DNA of 39,631 nt from an uncultured Clostridia bacterium (GCA_934168355.1 CAKPNI010000013.1:1-39631); one strand, 5' to 3'; counted from the first letter of the stretch, positions 27,583 through 35,860 are shown. Notes: a model not told the origin generated them from the letters alone. Made by a program: numbers and translations.

Positions 27583-27645
27583 TGTTCTTTTGGAACCGGT
27601 TCTTTTGTGAACAATGTTCTTTTGGGATCGGTTCTTTTTCGGACA
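27583..27645 (+). repeat. GGGACCGGTTC-family repeat, copy 4 (two direct half-units)
   Basis: Two half-units stand head to tail instead of as a palindrome: TGTTC...GAACA (27583-27613) and TGTTC...GGACA (27615-27645). They enclose GGAACCGGTTC and GGGATCGGTTC. The element starts two bases after the debranching-enzyme stop and ends ten bases before the holA ribosome site. Confidence 0.88.
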
Positions 27646-27669
27646 AAAAGTTCCAAAGGAGGTAAAAAT

Positions 27670-28690
27670 TTGAAAGTAGAAGAATTAGAAAAAGAATTAA
27701 AAAGCGAAAAACTTTCATCTCTATATTTACTATATGGAGATGAAAAATTCCTATTAGAAAATTCGCTAAAAAAAATAAAAAGTCTATTTGGAGAATGTTT
27801 AAAAGGAATAAATTACATAACAATTGATGATACTAATCTTCGGAGAGATAATTTCAGATTTAGAAACTCCAAGCTTTGGTTTTGAAAAAAAGCTTATAAT
27901 TGCTAAAAATACAGGACTATTCAAAAAGGATGGAAGAAAAAAAGCAAAAAAAGATGATCAAAGTATAAAGTCAAAATTATTAGAATATTTAAAAGAAAAT
28001 TTTGAATATATAAAAGATTCTGTAATACTTGTATTTGTAGAGGACGAAGCAGATAAAGGTGAATTGCTTGATTTCATAAACAAAAATGGAATTATATGTA
28101 ATTTTGAATATCAGAAGCCTGCTCAAATACAGGCAAGAATAAAGGCTATTACAAATGCATATAAGGTAAATATAGATGCACCTACACTAAGCTATTTTAT
28201 CGAATGTTGCGGAACAGATATGCAAGATTTGATTAATGAAATAAGAAAATTGATAGAATATGAGGGACAAGGTGGAACAATTACAAAAGATGATATTGAT
28301 AATTTATCTATAAAAAAGATGGAAAGCATTATTTTTGACTTAACAGATAGTTTAGGAAAGAAAAATACAAAAGTTGCAATTGAAGTTTTAAGAAACTTAA
28401 TTATGGCAAAAGAGCCGGTTCAAAAGATATTGATAACATTATATGGACATTTTAAAAAGTTGTATTTGGTAAAACTTGCTTTGAAAAATAATAAGGATAT
28501 AATTTATGCTTTGGATTTGAAGCCTAATCAGACTTTTTTGGTAAATAAGTATAAGATGCAAGCAGGCTATTTTAAGACTAGTGAAATTAGAAGAATTTTG
28601 AAGGAATTATGTGATTTGGATTATAAGTATAAGATTGGTTTAATTGATTTGACGGTTGGATTTGAGTCTATACTTTGTGCATATTGTTAA
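27670..28690 (+). CDS. holA: DNA polymerase III delta subunit, read through a +1 shift at CGG
   Basis: HolA is the clamp-loader subunit that opens the beta sliding clamp and is normally essential. The first frame begins at TTG behind AAAGGAGGT (27655-27663) and gives the canonical L-Y-L-L-Y-G-D-E-K-F-L-L-E. After codon 57 comes CGG (27841-27843), and that frame ends 14 codons later. Skipping the C continues G-E-I-I-S-D-L-E-T-P-S-F-G-F-E-K-K-L-I-I, the expected delta segment, and runs to 28690 for a family-typical 339 aa with intact C-terminal collar domain. Loss of holA would be lethal, so the shift must be overcome in the cell or be a sequence error. Confidence 0.92.
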
Positions 28691-28692
28691 GT

Positions 28693-28746
28693 ATTTCGCA
28701 TTGGGGACGGTTCTTTTCGCGAAAAGAACCGTCCCCAATGCGAAAT
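28693..28746. repeat. GGGGACGGTTC palindrome, copy 5
   Basis: A perfect 54-base palindrome (27 + 27, no loop) starting two bases after the holA stop. The handle TTTCGC/GCGAAA flanks ATTGGGGACGGTTCTTTTC. It is the cleanest copy in the window. Confidence 0.98.
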
Positions 28747-28820
28747 TTCTATTTTTCAGTGTATAAAAAATCCTTTTTTAGATAAAAATAATAAAAAATT
28801 ATTTAAAAGAGGTATAAAAA

Positions 28821-29525
28821 ATGATAAAGAAAATTTTAAATCATAGGATAGCAGTATTCGGTTTTGTATTAGGATTGATTGCAATTGTTGCAATATTCGG
28901 TTTCTCAAAATATAACCAAGTTGAGGCATTGTCTAAGTATGGTTCAAGAGGAAGTGAAGTTAAGCAAATACAGGAAAAATTAAAAAGATGGGGATATTAT
29001 AAAGGTAGTGTTGATGGAATTTATGGAAGCAAAACTTTAGAAGCGGTTAAATATTTCCAAAGAAAAAACGGATTAACAGTTGATGGAATTGCAGGTGATA
29101 AAACACTTAAAGCTATGGGAATTATGAATTCATCTGGAAATTCTAGCTCATCAAGTAGTTCGAGTAATAGTAACTCAAATAATGTTAATTTAATTGCAAA
29201 AGCAATCTATGGAGAGGCAAGAGGGGAGCCTTATGTTGGGCAGGTTGCAGTTGGGGCAGTTATTATGAATAGGGTAAAAAGTAGTTCTTTTCCAAATACG
29301 GTTGCAGGTGTAATTTATCAGTCAGGTGCATTTGATGCAGTATCTGATGGTCAAATTAATATGACTCCAGATAGTACTGCAAAAAAGGCTGCACAGGATG
29401 CTATTAATGGTTGGGATCCATCTTATGGAGCTATTTATTACTTTAATCCTGCAACAGCTACAAATAAATGGATTTGGTCAAGACCACTTACGGTGACTAT
29501 TGGAAAACATAGATTTTGTAAGTAA
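28821..29525 (+). CDS. sleB: Spore cortex-lytic enzyme, SleB type
   Basis: A 234-aa exported hydrolase that breaks cortex peptidoglycan during germination. It has an N-terminal hydrophobic signal or anchor (about 12-36), a peptidoglycan-binding domain (about 40-98, with G-S-R-G-S-E-V-K-Q-I-Q and V-D-G-I-A-G-D-K-T), a Ser/Asn linker (about 104-122), and a cell-wall hydrolase domain (about 123-234, with A-K-A-I-Y-G-E-A-R-G-E-P, the catalytic Glu, and V-I-M-N-R-V). The start has AAGAGG before ATG. Its presence argues for a spore former. SleB and CwlJ-type enzymes share the catalytic domain; the binding domain favours SleB. Confidence 0.9.
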   Translation: MIKKILNHRIAVFGFVLGLIAIVAIFGFSKYNQVEALSKYGSRGSEVKQIQEKLKRWGYYKGSVDGIYGSKTLEAVKYFQRKNGLTVDGIAGDKTLKAMGIMNSSGNSSSSSSSSNSNSNNVNLIAKAIYGEARGEPYVGQVAVGAVIMNRVKSSSFPNTVAGVIYQSGAFDAVSDGQINMTPDSTAKKAAQDAINGWDPSYGAIYYFNPATATNKWIWSRPLTVTIGKHRFCK

Positions 29526-29544
29526 TTTTATATTAAATTTTAGG

Positions 29545-29587
29545 CTCTAATTTTGTAAAAAACTATTGCAAAATTAGGGTTTTTTTT
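29545..29587 (+). terminator. Terminator of sleB
   Basis: CTCTAATTTTG (29545-29555) pairs with CAAAATTAGGG (29569-29579) with one wobble and runs into eight T. Confidence 0.83.
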
Positions 29588-29594
29588 GTATAAT
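29566..29594 (+). promoter_or_regulatory. Promoter of the tRNA-Gln locus
   Basis: TTGCAA (29566-29571), 17 bases, TATAAT (29589-29594), 16 bases before the first tRNA-like sequence. It overlaps the sleB terminator. No comparable promoter lies directly before the intact tRNA, so that gene probably depends on this one. Confidence 0.7.
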
Positions 29595-29610
29595 TGAAAA
29601 AGTTAAATAT

Positions 29611-29649
29611 TGGGGTATCGCCAAGCGGTAAGGCATCGGACTCTGACTC
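29611..29649 (+). pseudogene. 5' half of a tRNA-Gln gene
   Basis: TGGGGTATCGCCAAGCGGTA... runs through the D-arm and the anticodon loop CTCTGAC, matching the intact tRNA at 29777 with a few differences. After 29649 the anticodon stem, T-arm and acceptor strand are lost. Only TAGGTTT and CCCCA traces remain at 29653-29664, so it cannot fold as a tRNA. Confidence 0.78.
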
Positions 29650-29700
29650 TTGTAGGTTTCCCCAAAACAACAATTTATGAAATAATTGAAATATAAGGCT

Positions 29701-29739
29701 TAGATGTTTTATTAATAAGAAAATTTTATAAAACATCTA
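29701..29739. repeat. Inverted repeat between the two tRNA sequences
   Basis: TAGATGTTTTAT (29701-29712) and ATAAAACATCTA (29728-29739) are perfect complements around a 15-base loop. It lies in the 127 bases between the broken and intact tRNA-Gln and may be an integrase arm site or the scar of an earlier insertion. Confidence 0.6.
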
Positions 29740-29776
29740 ACCAAATATCTAACTAATTTAATAATATTAAAAATAC

Positions 29777-29852
29777 TGGGGTATCGCCAAGTGGTAAGGC
29801 AACCGGCTCTGACCCGGTCATTTCGTAAGTTCGAATCTTACTACCCCAACCA
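29777..29852 (+). tRNA. tRNA-Gln (anticodon CUG)
   Basis: It folds fully: acceptor TGGGGTA/TACCCCA, D-arm GCC...GGC, anticodon stem ACCGG/CCGGT with loop CTCTGAC (anticodon CTG, reading CAG), T-arm with GTTCGAATC, discriminator A and an encoded CCA. The integrase gene ends four bases beyond it, so it is the insertion target of the element. Confidence 0.95.
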
Positions 29853-29856
29853 GTAA

Positions 29857-31038
29857 TTAAATATCTGCGAATGTTAAAGTATTTGAAAGAACATTTGCAG
29901 ATTTATTTTTTGTATCTTTTTCTAAATGAGCATAAATATTAGCAGTAGTAGAATATGTAGAATGACCAAGCCAATCTTGAATTTCTTTCATAGGTATTCC
30001 TTTAGCGAGTAAAAGACTGGCACATGAATGCCTTAATCCATGAAAAGTAATTTTTCTTAAAATGTTTTTATTCTTTTTCATAATCAAAGTAAAATGGTCT
30101 GTAACATATTCTGGTCTAAATAATTTGCCGGTAGAATCGACACATATATAATCTAAATATTTTTTATTATAACTGTTTCCACATAATTTTTTGTTTTCAT
30201 CAATTTGTTTTTTGTGTTCTTTAAGAAGAACAATAATATCATCAACTAATGGTAGAGTTCTGTAACTAGACTGATTTTTTGTTTTATCTTTTAAAAGTAT
30301 AACTCTTTTATTATCTTTTCTGGTTTCAATGGCTTTGTGTTTGATGGTAATTGTTTTATCTTCAAAATTAAATGCATCCCATCTTAAACCTAAAACTTCA
30401 CTTCTTCGCAATCCATAAAAACTAGCAAGATAAATAACTATTTTTAAAGGATCATCTTTTATTAAACTAAAAAGTGTATTAAGTTCAGCCTGAGAATAAA
30501 AAGTACCAATATACTGTTCTTTTTTCGGTCTTTCAATTTTATCAGCAGGATTACTTAATATTAAGTCTAATTTTAGAGCGGTTTGCAATGATTTTCTTAT
30601 AACATTATGATAATGTAATACTGTATTTCCAGTTAATTTTTTTTCATATAAAGTAGTATAAAATTCTTGAATATGAACAGGTTTTAAATCTTTAAGTAGT
30701 AATTGTTTATCTTCAAAATAATCGCAAATTTTATTCACTATAACTTTGTAAGAATCATAAGTGTTTTCTTCAATAGTATTTTTTATAGATAATAACCATT
30801 CTTGCAAATATGCAGTTAATAATTTATCTGTAGAATTATTTGCACTTGCATTATTTAAACTTTCTTTAAAATCAGCTAAAATCTCTTGCATTTTTTGATT
30901 AGCTAATCTTTTATTATTGCCTTTTTGAGATAATCCTGTAGAAACCCATTTTTGTTTTCTTTTGCCATTAATATCTTTATAATTTAAAACAACTTGATAA
31001 ATATTATTTTTTATTTGTAGGCTTGCTGTTATATTCAT
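29857..31038 (-). CDS. Tyrosine-type integrase (Tn916 Int family)
   Basis: A site-specific recombinase of 393 aa that integrates and excises the element. An N-terminal arm-binding domain (about 1-60) and SAM-like core-binding domain (about 65-165) precede the catalytic domain. Catalytic residues visible are R211 in G-L-R-R-S-E-V-L-G-L-R-W, H333-x-x-R336 in H-G-L-R-H-S, H359 in L-G-H-S and the nucleophile Y369 in N-I-Y-A-H-L. All are present, so it should be active. The start has AAAGGAG ahead. It ends next to the tRNA-Gln. Confidence 0.96.
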   Translation of the reverse strand: MNITASLQIKNNIYQVVLNYKDINGKRKQKWVSTGLSQKGNNKRLANQKMQEILADFKESLNNASANNSTDKLLTAYLQEWLLSIKNTIEENTYDSYKVIVNKICDYFEDKQLLLKDLKPVHIQEFYTTLYEKKLTGNTVLHYHNVIRKSLQTALKLDLILSNPADKIERPKKEQYIGTFYSQAELNTLFSLIKDDPLKIVIYLASFYGLRRSEVLGLRWDAFNFEDKTITIKHKAIETRKDNKRVILLKDKTKNQSSYRTLPLVDDIIVLLKEHKKQIDENKKLCGNSYNKKYLDYICVDSTGKLFRPEYVTDHFTLIMKKNKNILRKITFHGLRHSCASLLLAKGIPMKEIQDWLGHSTYSTTANIYAHLEKDTKNKSANVLSNTLTFADI

Positions 31039-31063
31039 TAAAACTCCTTTCTTTTCTCATAAC

Positions 31064-31130
31064 AGACTAGATTTAACCTACTATTGATATTGGTATAATA
31101 ATACCAGTTTTATAAATTAAAAGCTAGTCT
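31064..31130. repeat. Nested inverted repeats between excisionase gene and integrase
   Basis: AGACTAG (31064-31070) pairs with CTAGTCT (31124-31130) and encloses GGTATAATAATACC (31092-31105), itself a short dyad. The position between xis and int suggests a terminator or recombination-protein binding region. Confidence 0.4.
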
Positions 31131-31341
31131 ATATTTCATTTTGATTTGTTAAATAAGCAATAACATTTCTTTTTGGTATTTTGTATTGTCTACCAACTTT
31201 TAGTGCTTTTATTGTTTTGTTTCTTACTAATCTATAAGCAAGTGTTATGCCAATTCCAAGCATTTCTTTTAATTGAGAGATGTCTACTAAATCAGGATAT
31301 GAAGTAAACATCATTTCATAATTTTCTTTAATACTTCCCAT
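31129..31341 (-). CDS. Excisionase-like HTH protein
   Basis: A 70-aa protein with a MerR/excisionase-type helix-turn-helix: D-I-S-Q-L-K-E-M-L-G-I-G at about 20-31, then A-Y-R-L-V-R-N-K-T-I-K-A-L-K-V-G-R-Q-Y-K-I-P-K near 35-57. Proteins of this kind next to Tn916-family integrases bend DNA at attachment sites and steer recombination toward excision. A strong AAGGAGGT precedes the ATG. It lies 90 bases upstream of int on the same strand. Confidence 0.82.
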   Translation of the reverse strand: MGSIKENYEMMFTSYPDLVDISQLKEMLGIGITLAYRLVRNKTIKALKVGRQYKIPKRNVIAYLTNQNEI

Positions 31342-31409
31342 AGGGCAGACCTCCTTTCTTTAAAATTTGCAATAAAAAAAGACTTATTAAATAATTTTAA
31401 TAAATCTTA

Positions 31410-31883
31410 TTAATAACTATAAACACATCTATTTTTATATTTCTGTGTAGGTATTTTAATATTCATATTTACTGATTTTGGAACATCAAATCCCACTTTC
31501 AATTTTCTATCTATTACTAAGTTTCCTTTATTATTAGTATGATAAGCAGATGAGTTCCATTTTACAAAAGCATAATCCGAAATGTTATTATTACTAAATG
31601 ATAGTTCCATTGAATCTTGAATTTGTTGTGCTATCATTTGCTCGTAACTGTTGTCATCTTTCTTTGGTCTATTATAAGTTTTAAAATATTCTTGTAAATA
31701 AATTTTTCTATTTTCAGAATTTTCTTTTTTGCGTTTTTCTTTTTCTTCTTTATTTCTTTTGTCAGTTCTTACTACCTTTGAAACATATTGAGTAGTAGTA
31801 TCAACAATTTTAGCTATTTCATTTTGTTTTAAATGTTGATTATAATATAAATCTAAAATTTTTTCCTTATTACTCATATTCAT
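31410..31883 (-). CDS. Sigma-70 region 4-like/HTH DNA-binding protein
   Basis: A 157-aa protein with an N-terminal helix-turn-helix (E-K-I-L-D-L-Y-Y-N...Q-N-E-I-A-K-I-V-D-T-T-T-Q-Y-V-S-K-V-V, about 6-38), a Lys/Glu/Arg-rich stretch (about 39-60), and an unrecognised C-terminal domain (about 100-157). It is divergent from the cargo operon at 32135 and the region between holds two dyads, so it may regulate itself, int/xis or the operon. The exact family is not identified. Confidence 0.7.
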   Translation of the reverse strand: MNMSNKEKILDLYYNQHLKQNEIAKIVDTTTQYVSKVVRTDKRNKEEKEKRKKENSENRKIYLQEYFKTYNRPKKDDNSYEQMIAQQIQDSMELSFSNNNISDYAFVKWNSSAYHTNNKGNLVIDRKLKVGFDVPKSVNMNIKIPTQKYKNRCVYSY

Positions 31884-31929
31884 TTAGCCTCCTTCTATGG
31901 TTGATTTTTTGTTTGTAAAATTTTTGACA

Positions 31930-31950
31930 TAAGTATCCTATAGGAACTTA
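31930..31950. promoter_or_regulatory. Operator-like dyad in the divergent control region
   Basis: TAAGTATCCTATAGGAACTTA is a near-perfect 21-base dyad around TCCTATAGGA, between the divergent 31883 and 32135 genes. It is a candidate binding site for the HTH protein encoded alongside. Confidence 0.45.
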
Positions 31951-31979
31951 CATTTTATAATTAACTTTTTATTTCATTG

Positions 31980-32008
31980 TTGACATTTTTTACTATATGT
32001 TGTATTAT
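31980..32008 (+). promoter_or_regulatory. Promoter of the cargo operon at 32135
   Basis: Consensus TTGACA (31980-31985), 17 bases, TATTAT (32003-32008); a TATAAT overlaps at 32006. It leaves a leader of about 120 AT-rich bases. Confidence 0.67.
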
Positions 32009-32012
32009 AATG

Positions 32013-32030
32013 TTGTAAAAAATCTTACAA
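32013..32030. promoter_or_regulatory. Second dyad at the probable transcription start
   Basis: TTGTAA, six bases, TTACAA. It overlaps the expected start of transcription from the TTGACA promoter, a usual place for a repressor site. Confidence 0.38.
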
Positions 32031-32134
32031 TAAAATTTGATATTGTTATTATATAATCATAATTTATATTTGTCAATACAATTTTAAATATTTTATTAAA
32101 ATTTTTTACAAAACTTTTTTTGGAGGAAATAGAA

Positions 32135-33265
32135 ATGAAAGAGTTACCTTCACATTTAGTATCAGAAGATTTTTATATATGGTTTAATATAAAGGAAAAA
32201 GAAGAATATTACTCAACGCCATTATATTTATATAATGTACTAAGAAAAGATACAGACAAAGAAAATGATGAAGAAAAGAAGAGAGATGAAACAAGAGTAT
32301 ATTTAAAGTTGGAAAAAGATATTTCTAAAACAAAATTAAATAGAAAAAAGGAAATTATAAAACATCCTTCAACTATTTATATTCATTATGCAGAAAGTAT
32401 AGGAATGTTACTAATTAATTTTTTAAATGCTGACTTTTCTTCTTTTGCATCTGCATATAATACTTTCTTTTATGCCTATGGTTTTGAACTTATAAAAGAA
32501 TATGTACCTTACATATATTCGAAAAATGATGAATTTATAACAGATATAGAATTTATGGATATGTTAGAAGATATTTATAATACAAGTTTAGATGATTTAT
32601 TAGAATGGCAAGAGAATTTTAGAAAATGTGTAGATTTTGTATATAACTTAAATGGAAATGAAGAATATAAGGAACAGTCTATATATTCAAAGTTTGTTGC
32701 ATACACAATAAAAAACGATATTTATACATATTCACAAGATGTGGAAGTAATTTTAGACAATTATACAAATATACATAATCGTCATCACAATGAAAGTATG
32801 GAACATTTAATGAAAGGTATTGAAGATAAAGACCCAAACTTAGAATTGCATAATGTTTATACAAGTACAAAATTAAGAAGTATTTGCTTTACAATATTAG
32901 ATCAACTTGTAAGACAAGAAAATTTACCAATTAAAACTTGCCAAATTTGTGGTAGGTACTTTATTCCAACATTTAGGCAAAATGAAATATATTGTGATTT
33001 GCCCAATGTTGATGGTAGTGCAACTTGTAGAGAAAAAGGTGCAACTATAAATTATAAAAAGAATTTGGAGAGTGTTCCTGCTTTAGGCTTATATAGAAAG
33101 ATGTATCAACAGAAGGTTATGGTTGTTTATAGGAATAAAGAAGATAGAAAGATAAAGAAAGATTTTGATAAATGGAAAAAAGAGGCACAGAATAGAGTTA
33201 ATAAAATGAAACATGGATTATTGACAGAAGATGAAGTTTATGAGTGGTTAGTAAATAATAAGTAA
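32135..33265 (+). CDS. Zinc-ribbon-containing protein, possibly DUF6076-type
   Basis: A 376-aa soluble protein. The first 260 residues are mainly helical and unrecognised. A four-Cys cluster (C269-x-x-C272 in C-Q-I-C-G-R-Y-F-I-P, C287, C298) should bind zinc, followed by a basic helical tail. The layout recalls DUF6076 proteins of clostridial mobile elements, recalled only by pattern. The start is the ATG behind TGGAGGAAA (32121-32129), not an in-frame TTG upstream. It is first in a tight three-gene operon with the HEPN and AlbA_2 genes. Confidence 0.75.
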   Translation: MKELPSHLVSEDFYIWFNIKEKEEYYSTPLYLYNVLRKDTDKENDEEKKRDETRVYLKLEKDISKTKLNRKKEIIKHPSTIYIHYAESIGMLLINFLNADFSSFASAYNTFFYAYGFELIKEYVPYIYSKNDEFITDIEFMDMLEDIYNTSLDDLLEWQENFRKCVDFVYNLNGNEEYKEQSIYSKFVAYTIKNDIYTYSQDVEVILDNYTNIHNRHHNESMEHLMKGIEDKDPNLELHNVYTSTKLRSICFTILDQLVRQENLPIKTCQICGRYFIPTFRQNEIYCDLPNVDGSATCREKGATINYKKNLESVPALGLYRKMYQQKVMVVYRNKEDRKIKKDFDKWKKEAQNRVNKMKHGLLTEDEVYEWLVNNK

Positions 33266-33277
33266 TGGAGTACAAAA

Positions 33278-34474
33278 ATGAATACAATAACTATTAATGG
33301 AGAAACAATATATATAAAAGATTTATCAATTGATTTTAATAGCAATGAAATTCATATTATAGAAAATGATATTTCATCTAAAGCTTATACTTTTTTATTT
33401 AGACATATTCTATTAAATAAATATATTGATGAAATAGTATATTTAAAAGATAATAATGATAATGTTTATACTTTTTATAAGTGCTATGTTGGAAAACATT
33501 TTATGGAAAATAATAAAATAGATACTAGAATAAAATTTAATGCATATATAACTAATTTTCAAATTGATGACATTAAGAACTATAAAATTGATAAAATGGA
33601 GATTCGATTAGAATATAAAAATTTTAATATAGTTCAAATTGAGGAAAGTATAGGAAGATATTTAAAGTTTTCTATAGGGAATATGAAATATTACATGGAA
33701 CTTGTTTTTGGAGAAAGATATTATAAAGTTACATTAGAAAATAAAAAAGAATTAGAAACGGAAAAATTTATACATAAATTTTTGCAATTTTATGAGTTTA
33801 TAATACTTAATTTGGGTTATTATTTAGAAATTAAAAAGATAATGTTATTTGATTTTGGAAATGTATGCGAATATCATTATCCATTTTCTAGTAAATATGC
33901 AGGTATTAATAATTATAATAGCTATAGTTGTGTATTAGGAAAAATAAATAAAAGAGAAATTAAACAAATCTATAAAAATTGGCTACAATTAAGAAAAAAT
34001 ACTCATAATATTTATGATATATTTATGAATGTATTTTCTGTAAAATATTTTATAGAAATTGCATTAAGCACTGTTACAAATTGTATGGAGGGATATTATA
34101 AATGTATTCATAAATCTACTTTAAAAAAGACTATTAGGGACAAATTTGGAAAAACTAAAATGAAAGAAAAGGACTTTAAAGACATAATGAAAGAATATCT
34201 AAATTCTAATGAAGGAAAGATAATATTTACTAGTAAAGATAGACAAGGACTAAAAATATATACAAAACTTACTAATCATAGAAATTATTTTGCACATTTA
34301 GATAAAAAGAAAAAACGATTTTATGGAGATAGTAATTTGTATATGCTACTAAAAATTAAGTTATTATTTAGAACAAGTATGTTAAACGATATTAATCAGA
34401 ATATAGAAATAGATAACCTTAAGAAATGTATAAAAGATATTGAAGAAAATATAGAATTGAAAAATGGAGCGTGA
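33278..34474 (+). CDS. HEPN-domain protein, ApeA-like
   Basis: A 398-aa protein with a mostly beta N-terminal half and a helical C-terminal half carrying the HEPN signature R335-N-Y-F-A-H340 in L-T-N-H-R-N-Y-F-A-H-L-D. In this fold the RX4-6H motif is the RNase active site of many anti-phage and toxin proteins; ApeA-type abortive infection proteins combine a beta N-terminal domain with such a HEPN end. The start has TGGAG (33266-33270). It lies 12 bases after the zinc-ribbon gene and four bases before the AlbA_2 gene. A defence role is inference from motif and setting. Confidence 0.72.
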   Translation: MNTITINGETIYIKDLSIDFNSNEIHIIENDISSKAYTFLFRHILLNKYIDEIVYLKDNNDNVYTFYKCYVGKHFMENNKIDTRIKFNAYITNFQIDDIKNYKIDKMEIRLEYKNFNIVQIEESIGRYLKFSIGNMKYYMELVFGERYYKVTLENKKELETEKFIHKFLQFYEFIILNLGYYLEIKKIMLFDFGNVCEYHYPFSSKYAGINNYNSYSCVLGKINKREIKQIYKNWLQLRKNTHNIYDIFMNVFSVKYFIEIALSTVTNCMEGYYKCIHKSTLKKTIRDKFGKTKMKEKDFKDIMKEYLNSNEGKIIFTSKDRQGLKIYTKLTNHRNYFAHLDKKKKRFYGDSNLYMLLKIKLLFRTSMLNDINQNIEIDNLKKCIKDIEENIELKNGA

Positions 34475-34478
34475 TTTT

Positions 34479-35795
34479 ATGCCAAATACAGAAACAAACA
34501 GAATTGAAAACAAAGAACAGTTAAATGAAGATTTTGAACAAGAAGTTATTGCATTTCTTAATTACAAAGAAGGTGGAATAATTTATGTTGGAATAAATAA
34601 AAATGGACAAGTTGTTGGAATGGAAAATACAGATTTAACACAACTTCAAATTAAAGACAGAATAAAAAATAATATACAACCTTCAACTTTAGGATTATTT
34701 GATGTAACTGTGGAAACAATAGAAAATAAAGAAGTAATAAAAGTTATAATATCAAGTGGAACGGAAAAACCATATTATTTACGAAAAAAAGGAAGAACAC
34801 CAGAAGGATGTTATATTAGAATTGGTAGTAGTAAAGAAAGAATGACCGAGAGAATGATTGAAGAAATGTTTTCTAGACGAATAAAAAATTCTTTAAAAGA
34901 AATAGAGTCTCCTAGACAAGATTTAACATTCAGACAGTTGAAAATTCATTATGAAGGGAATGGAATGATTCTTAATGACAATTTTGCTAGAAATCTAAAT
35001 TTATTAACTGATGAAGGAAAATATAATTATAATGCTTATTTACTTGCTGATGAAAATGATATATCAATAAAACTTGTTAAATATTTAGGAACAAGTAAAA
35101 TGGAATTAATAGAAAATCAAGAATATGGGTATTGTTGTTTAATAACTGCTACCCAAAGAATTTTAGATAGGCTAACAGCAGAAAATACTGTTTATGCAAA
35201 AATTGAATATAATGGTAGAAAAGAAGTAGAAATGATAGATAGTAAAGCATTGAAAGAAGCTGTTATAAATGCAATGGTACATAGTGATTATACTTTAAGC
35301 ACAACACCAATAATTGAACTTTATTCTGATAGAATTGAAATTACATCAGGAGGAGGACTACCACAAGGGTTATCACAAGAAGAGTTTTTAGAAGGTGTTA
35401 CTGCTCCAAGAAATAAAGAACTTATTAGAGTGTTTAAAGATGTGGATTTAATTGAAAATATAGGTTCTGGAGTATTAAGAATATTAGATGCTTATGATAA
35501 AAGTTGTTTTAAATTTATGGAACATTTTTTAAGAGTTTCTTTTAAATATAAAGAAAATCCATTTGAATACGACCAAGAAATTGGACAAGAAAGTTACCAA
35601 AAACAATTAAATGAAACTCAGAATAAAATTATAGCACTTATTAAACAAAATCAGAATATTACTCAAAAGGAAATGGCTAAAATGCTAGATATGTCAAGAG
35701 AAAAAGTAAAATATCATATAGCTGTATTAAAAGAAAATAACATAATTGTTAGAGAAGGTTCTACTAAAAAAGGAGTTTGGAAAATTTTAAAATAA
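34479..35795 (+). CDS. AlbA_2 (Schlafen-like)/GHKL-ATPase/winged-helix protein
   Basis: A 438-aa protein of the common putative ATP-dependent DNA-binding regulator type. It begins with an AlbA_2 domain (about 5-135; E-V-I-A-F-L-N-Y-K-E-G-G, I-Y-V-G-I-N-K-N-G, G-C-Y-I-R-I-G-S-S). An ATPase region of the HATPase_c_4 kind follows (about 255-350; E-A-V-I-N-A-M-V-H-S-D-Y, G-G-G-L-P-Q-G-L, N-I-G-S-G-V-L-R), then a winged helix (about 380-438). The ATG at 34479 is preferred over one overlapping the HEPN gene because GGAG at 34466-34469 fits it. Such proteins often sit in defence or stress loci, but their role is unproven. Confidence 0.85.
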   Translation: MPNTETNRIENKEQLNEDFEQEVIAFLNYKEGGIIYVGINKNGQVVGMENTDLTQLQIKDRIKNNIQPSTLGLFDVTVETIENKEVIKVIISSGTEKPYYLRKKGRTPEGCYIRIGSSKERMTERMIEEMFSRRIKNSLKEIESPRQDLTFRQLKIHYEGNGMILNDNFARNLNLLTDEGKYNYNAYLLADENDISIKLVKYLGTSKMELIENQEYGYCCLITATQRILDRLTAENTVYAKIEYNGRKEVEMIDSKALKEAVINAMVHSDYTLSTTPIIELYSDRIEITSGGGLPQGLSQEEFLEGVTAPRNKELIRVFKDVDLIENIGSGVLRILDAYDKSCFKFMEHFLRVSFKYKENPFEYDQEIGQESYQKQLNETQNKIIALIKQNQNITQKEMAKMLDMSREKVKYHIAVLKENNIIVREGSTKKGVWKILK

Positions 35796-35836
35796 TTTCT
35801 TGGTTGAAAAAACGACCAAGAAAACGACCAAGAAAT
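35795..35836 (+). repeat. ACCAAGAAA repeats just after the AlbA_2 gene
   Basis: ATTTCTTGGT (35795-35804) is complementary to ACCAAGAAAT (35827-35836), and ACGACCAAGAAA occurs twice in tandem between. Read as codons the tandem gives D-Q-E repeats, which recur within the gene itself (Y-D-Q-E-I-G-Q-E), so it may be a leftover of a longer, repeat-bearing 3' end. Confidence 0.45.
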
Positions 35837-35860
35837 AAAAATGAAAAAGTAAATATTACA

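Noticed and set aside
27824..28690. A separate gene starting at ATG 27824 within holA
   Set aside because: It is the continuation of HolA in the +1 frame; the ATG has no ribosome site and its first residues are out-of-frame holA sequence.
28747..28820. Sigma-G type promoter before sleB
   Set aside because: A GTATA occurs at 28761, but no properly spaced -10 of the CATWHTA kind follows, so I could not support it.
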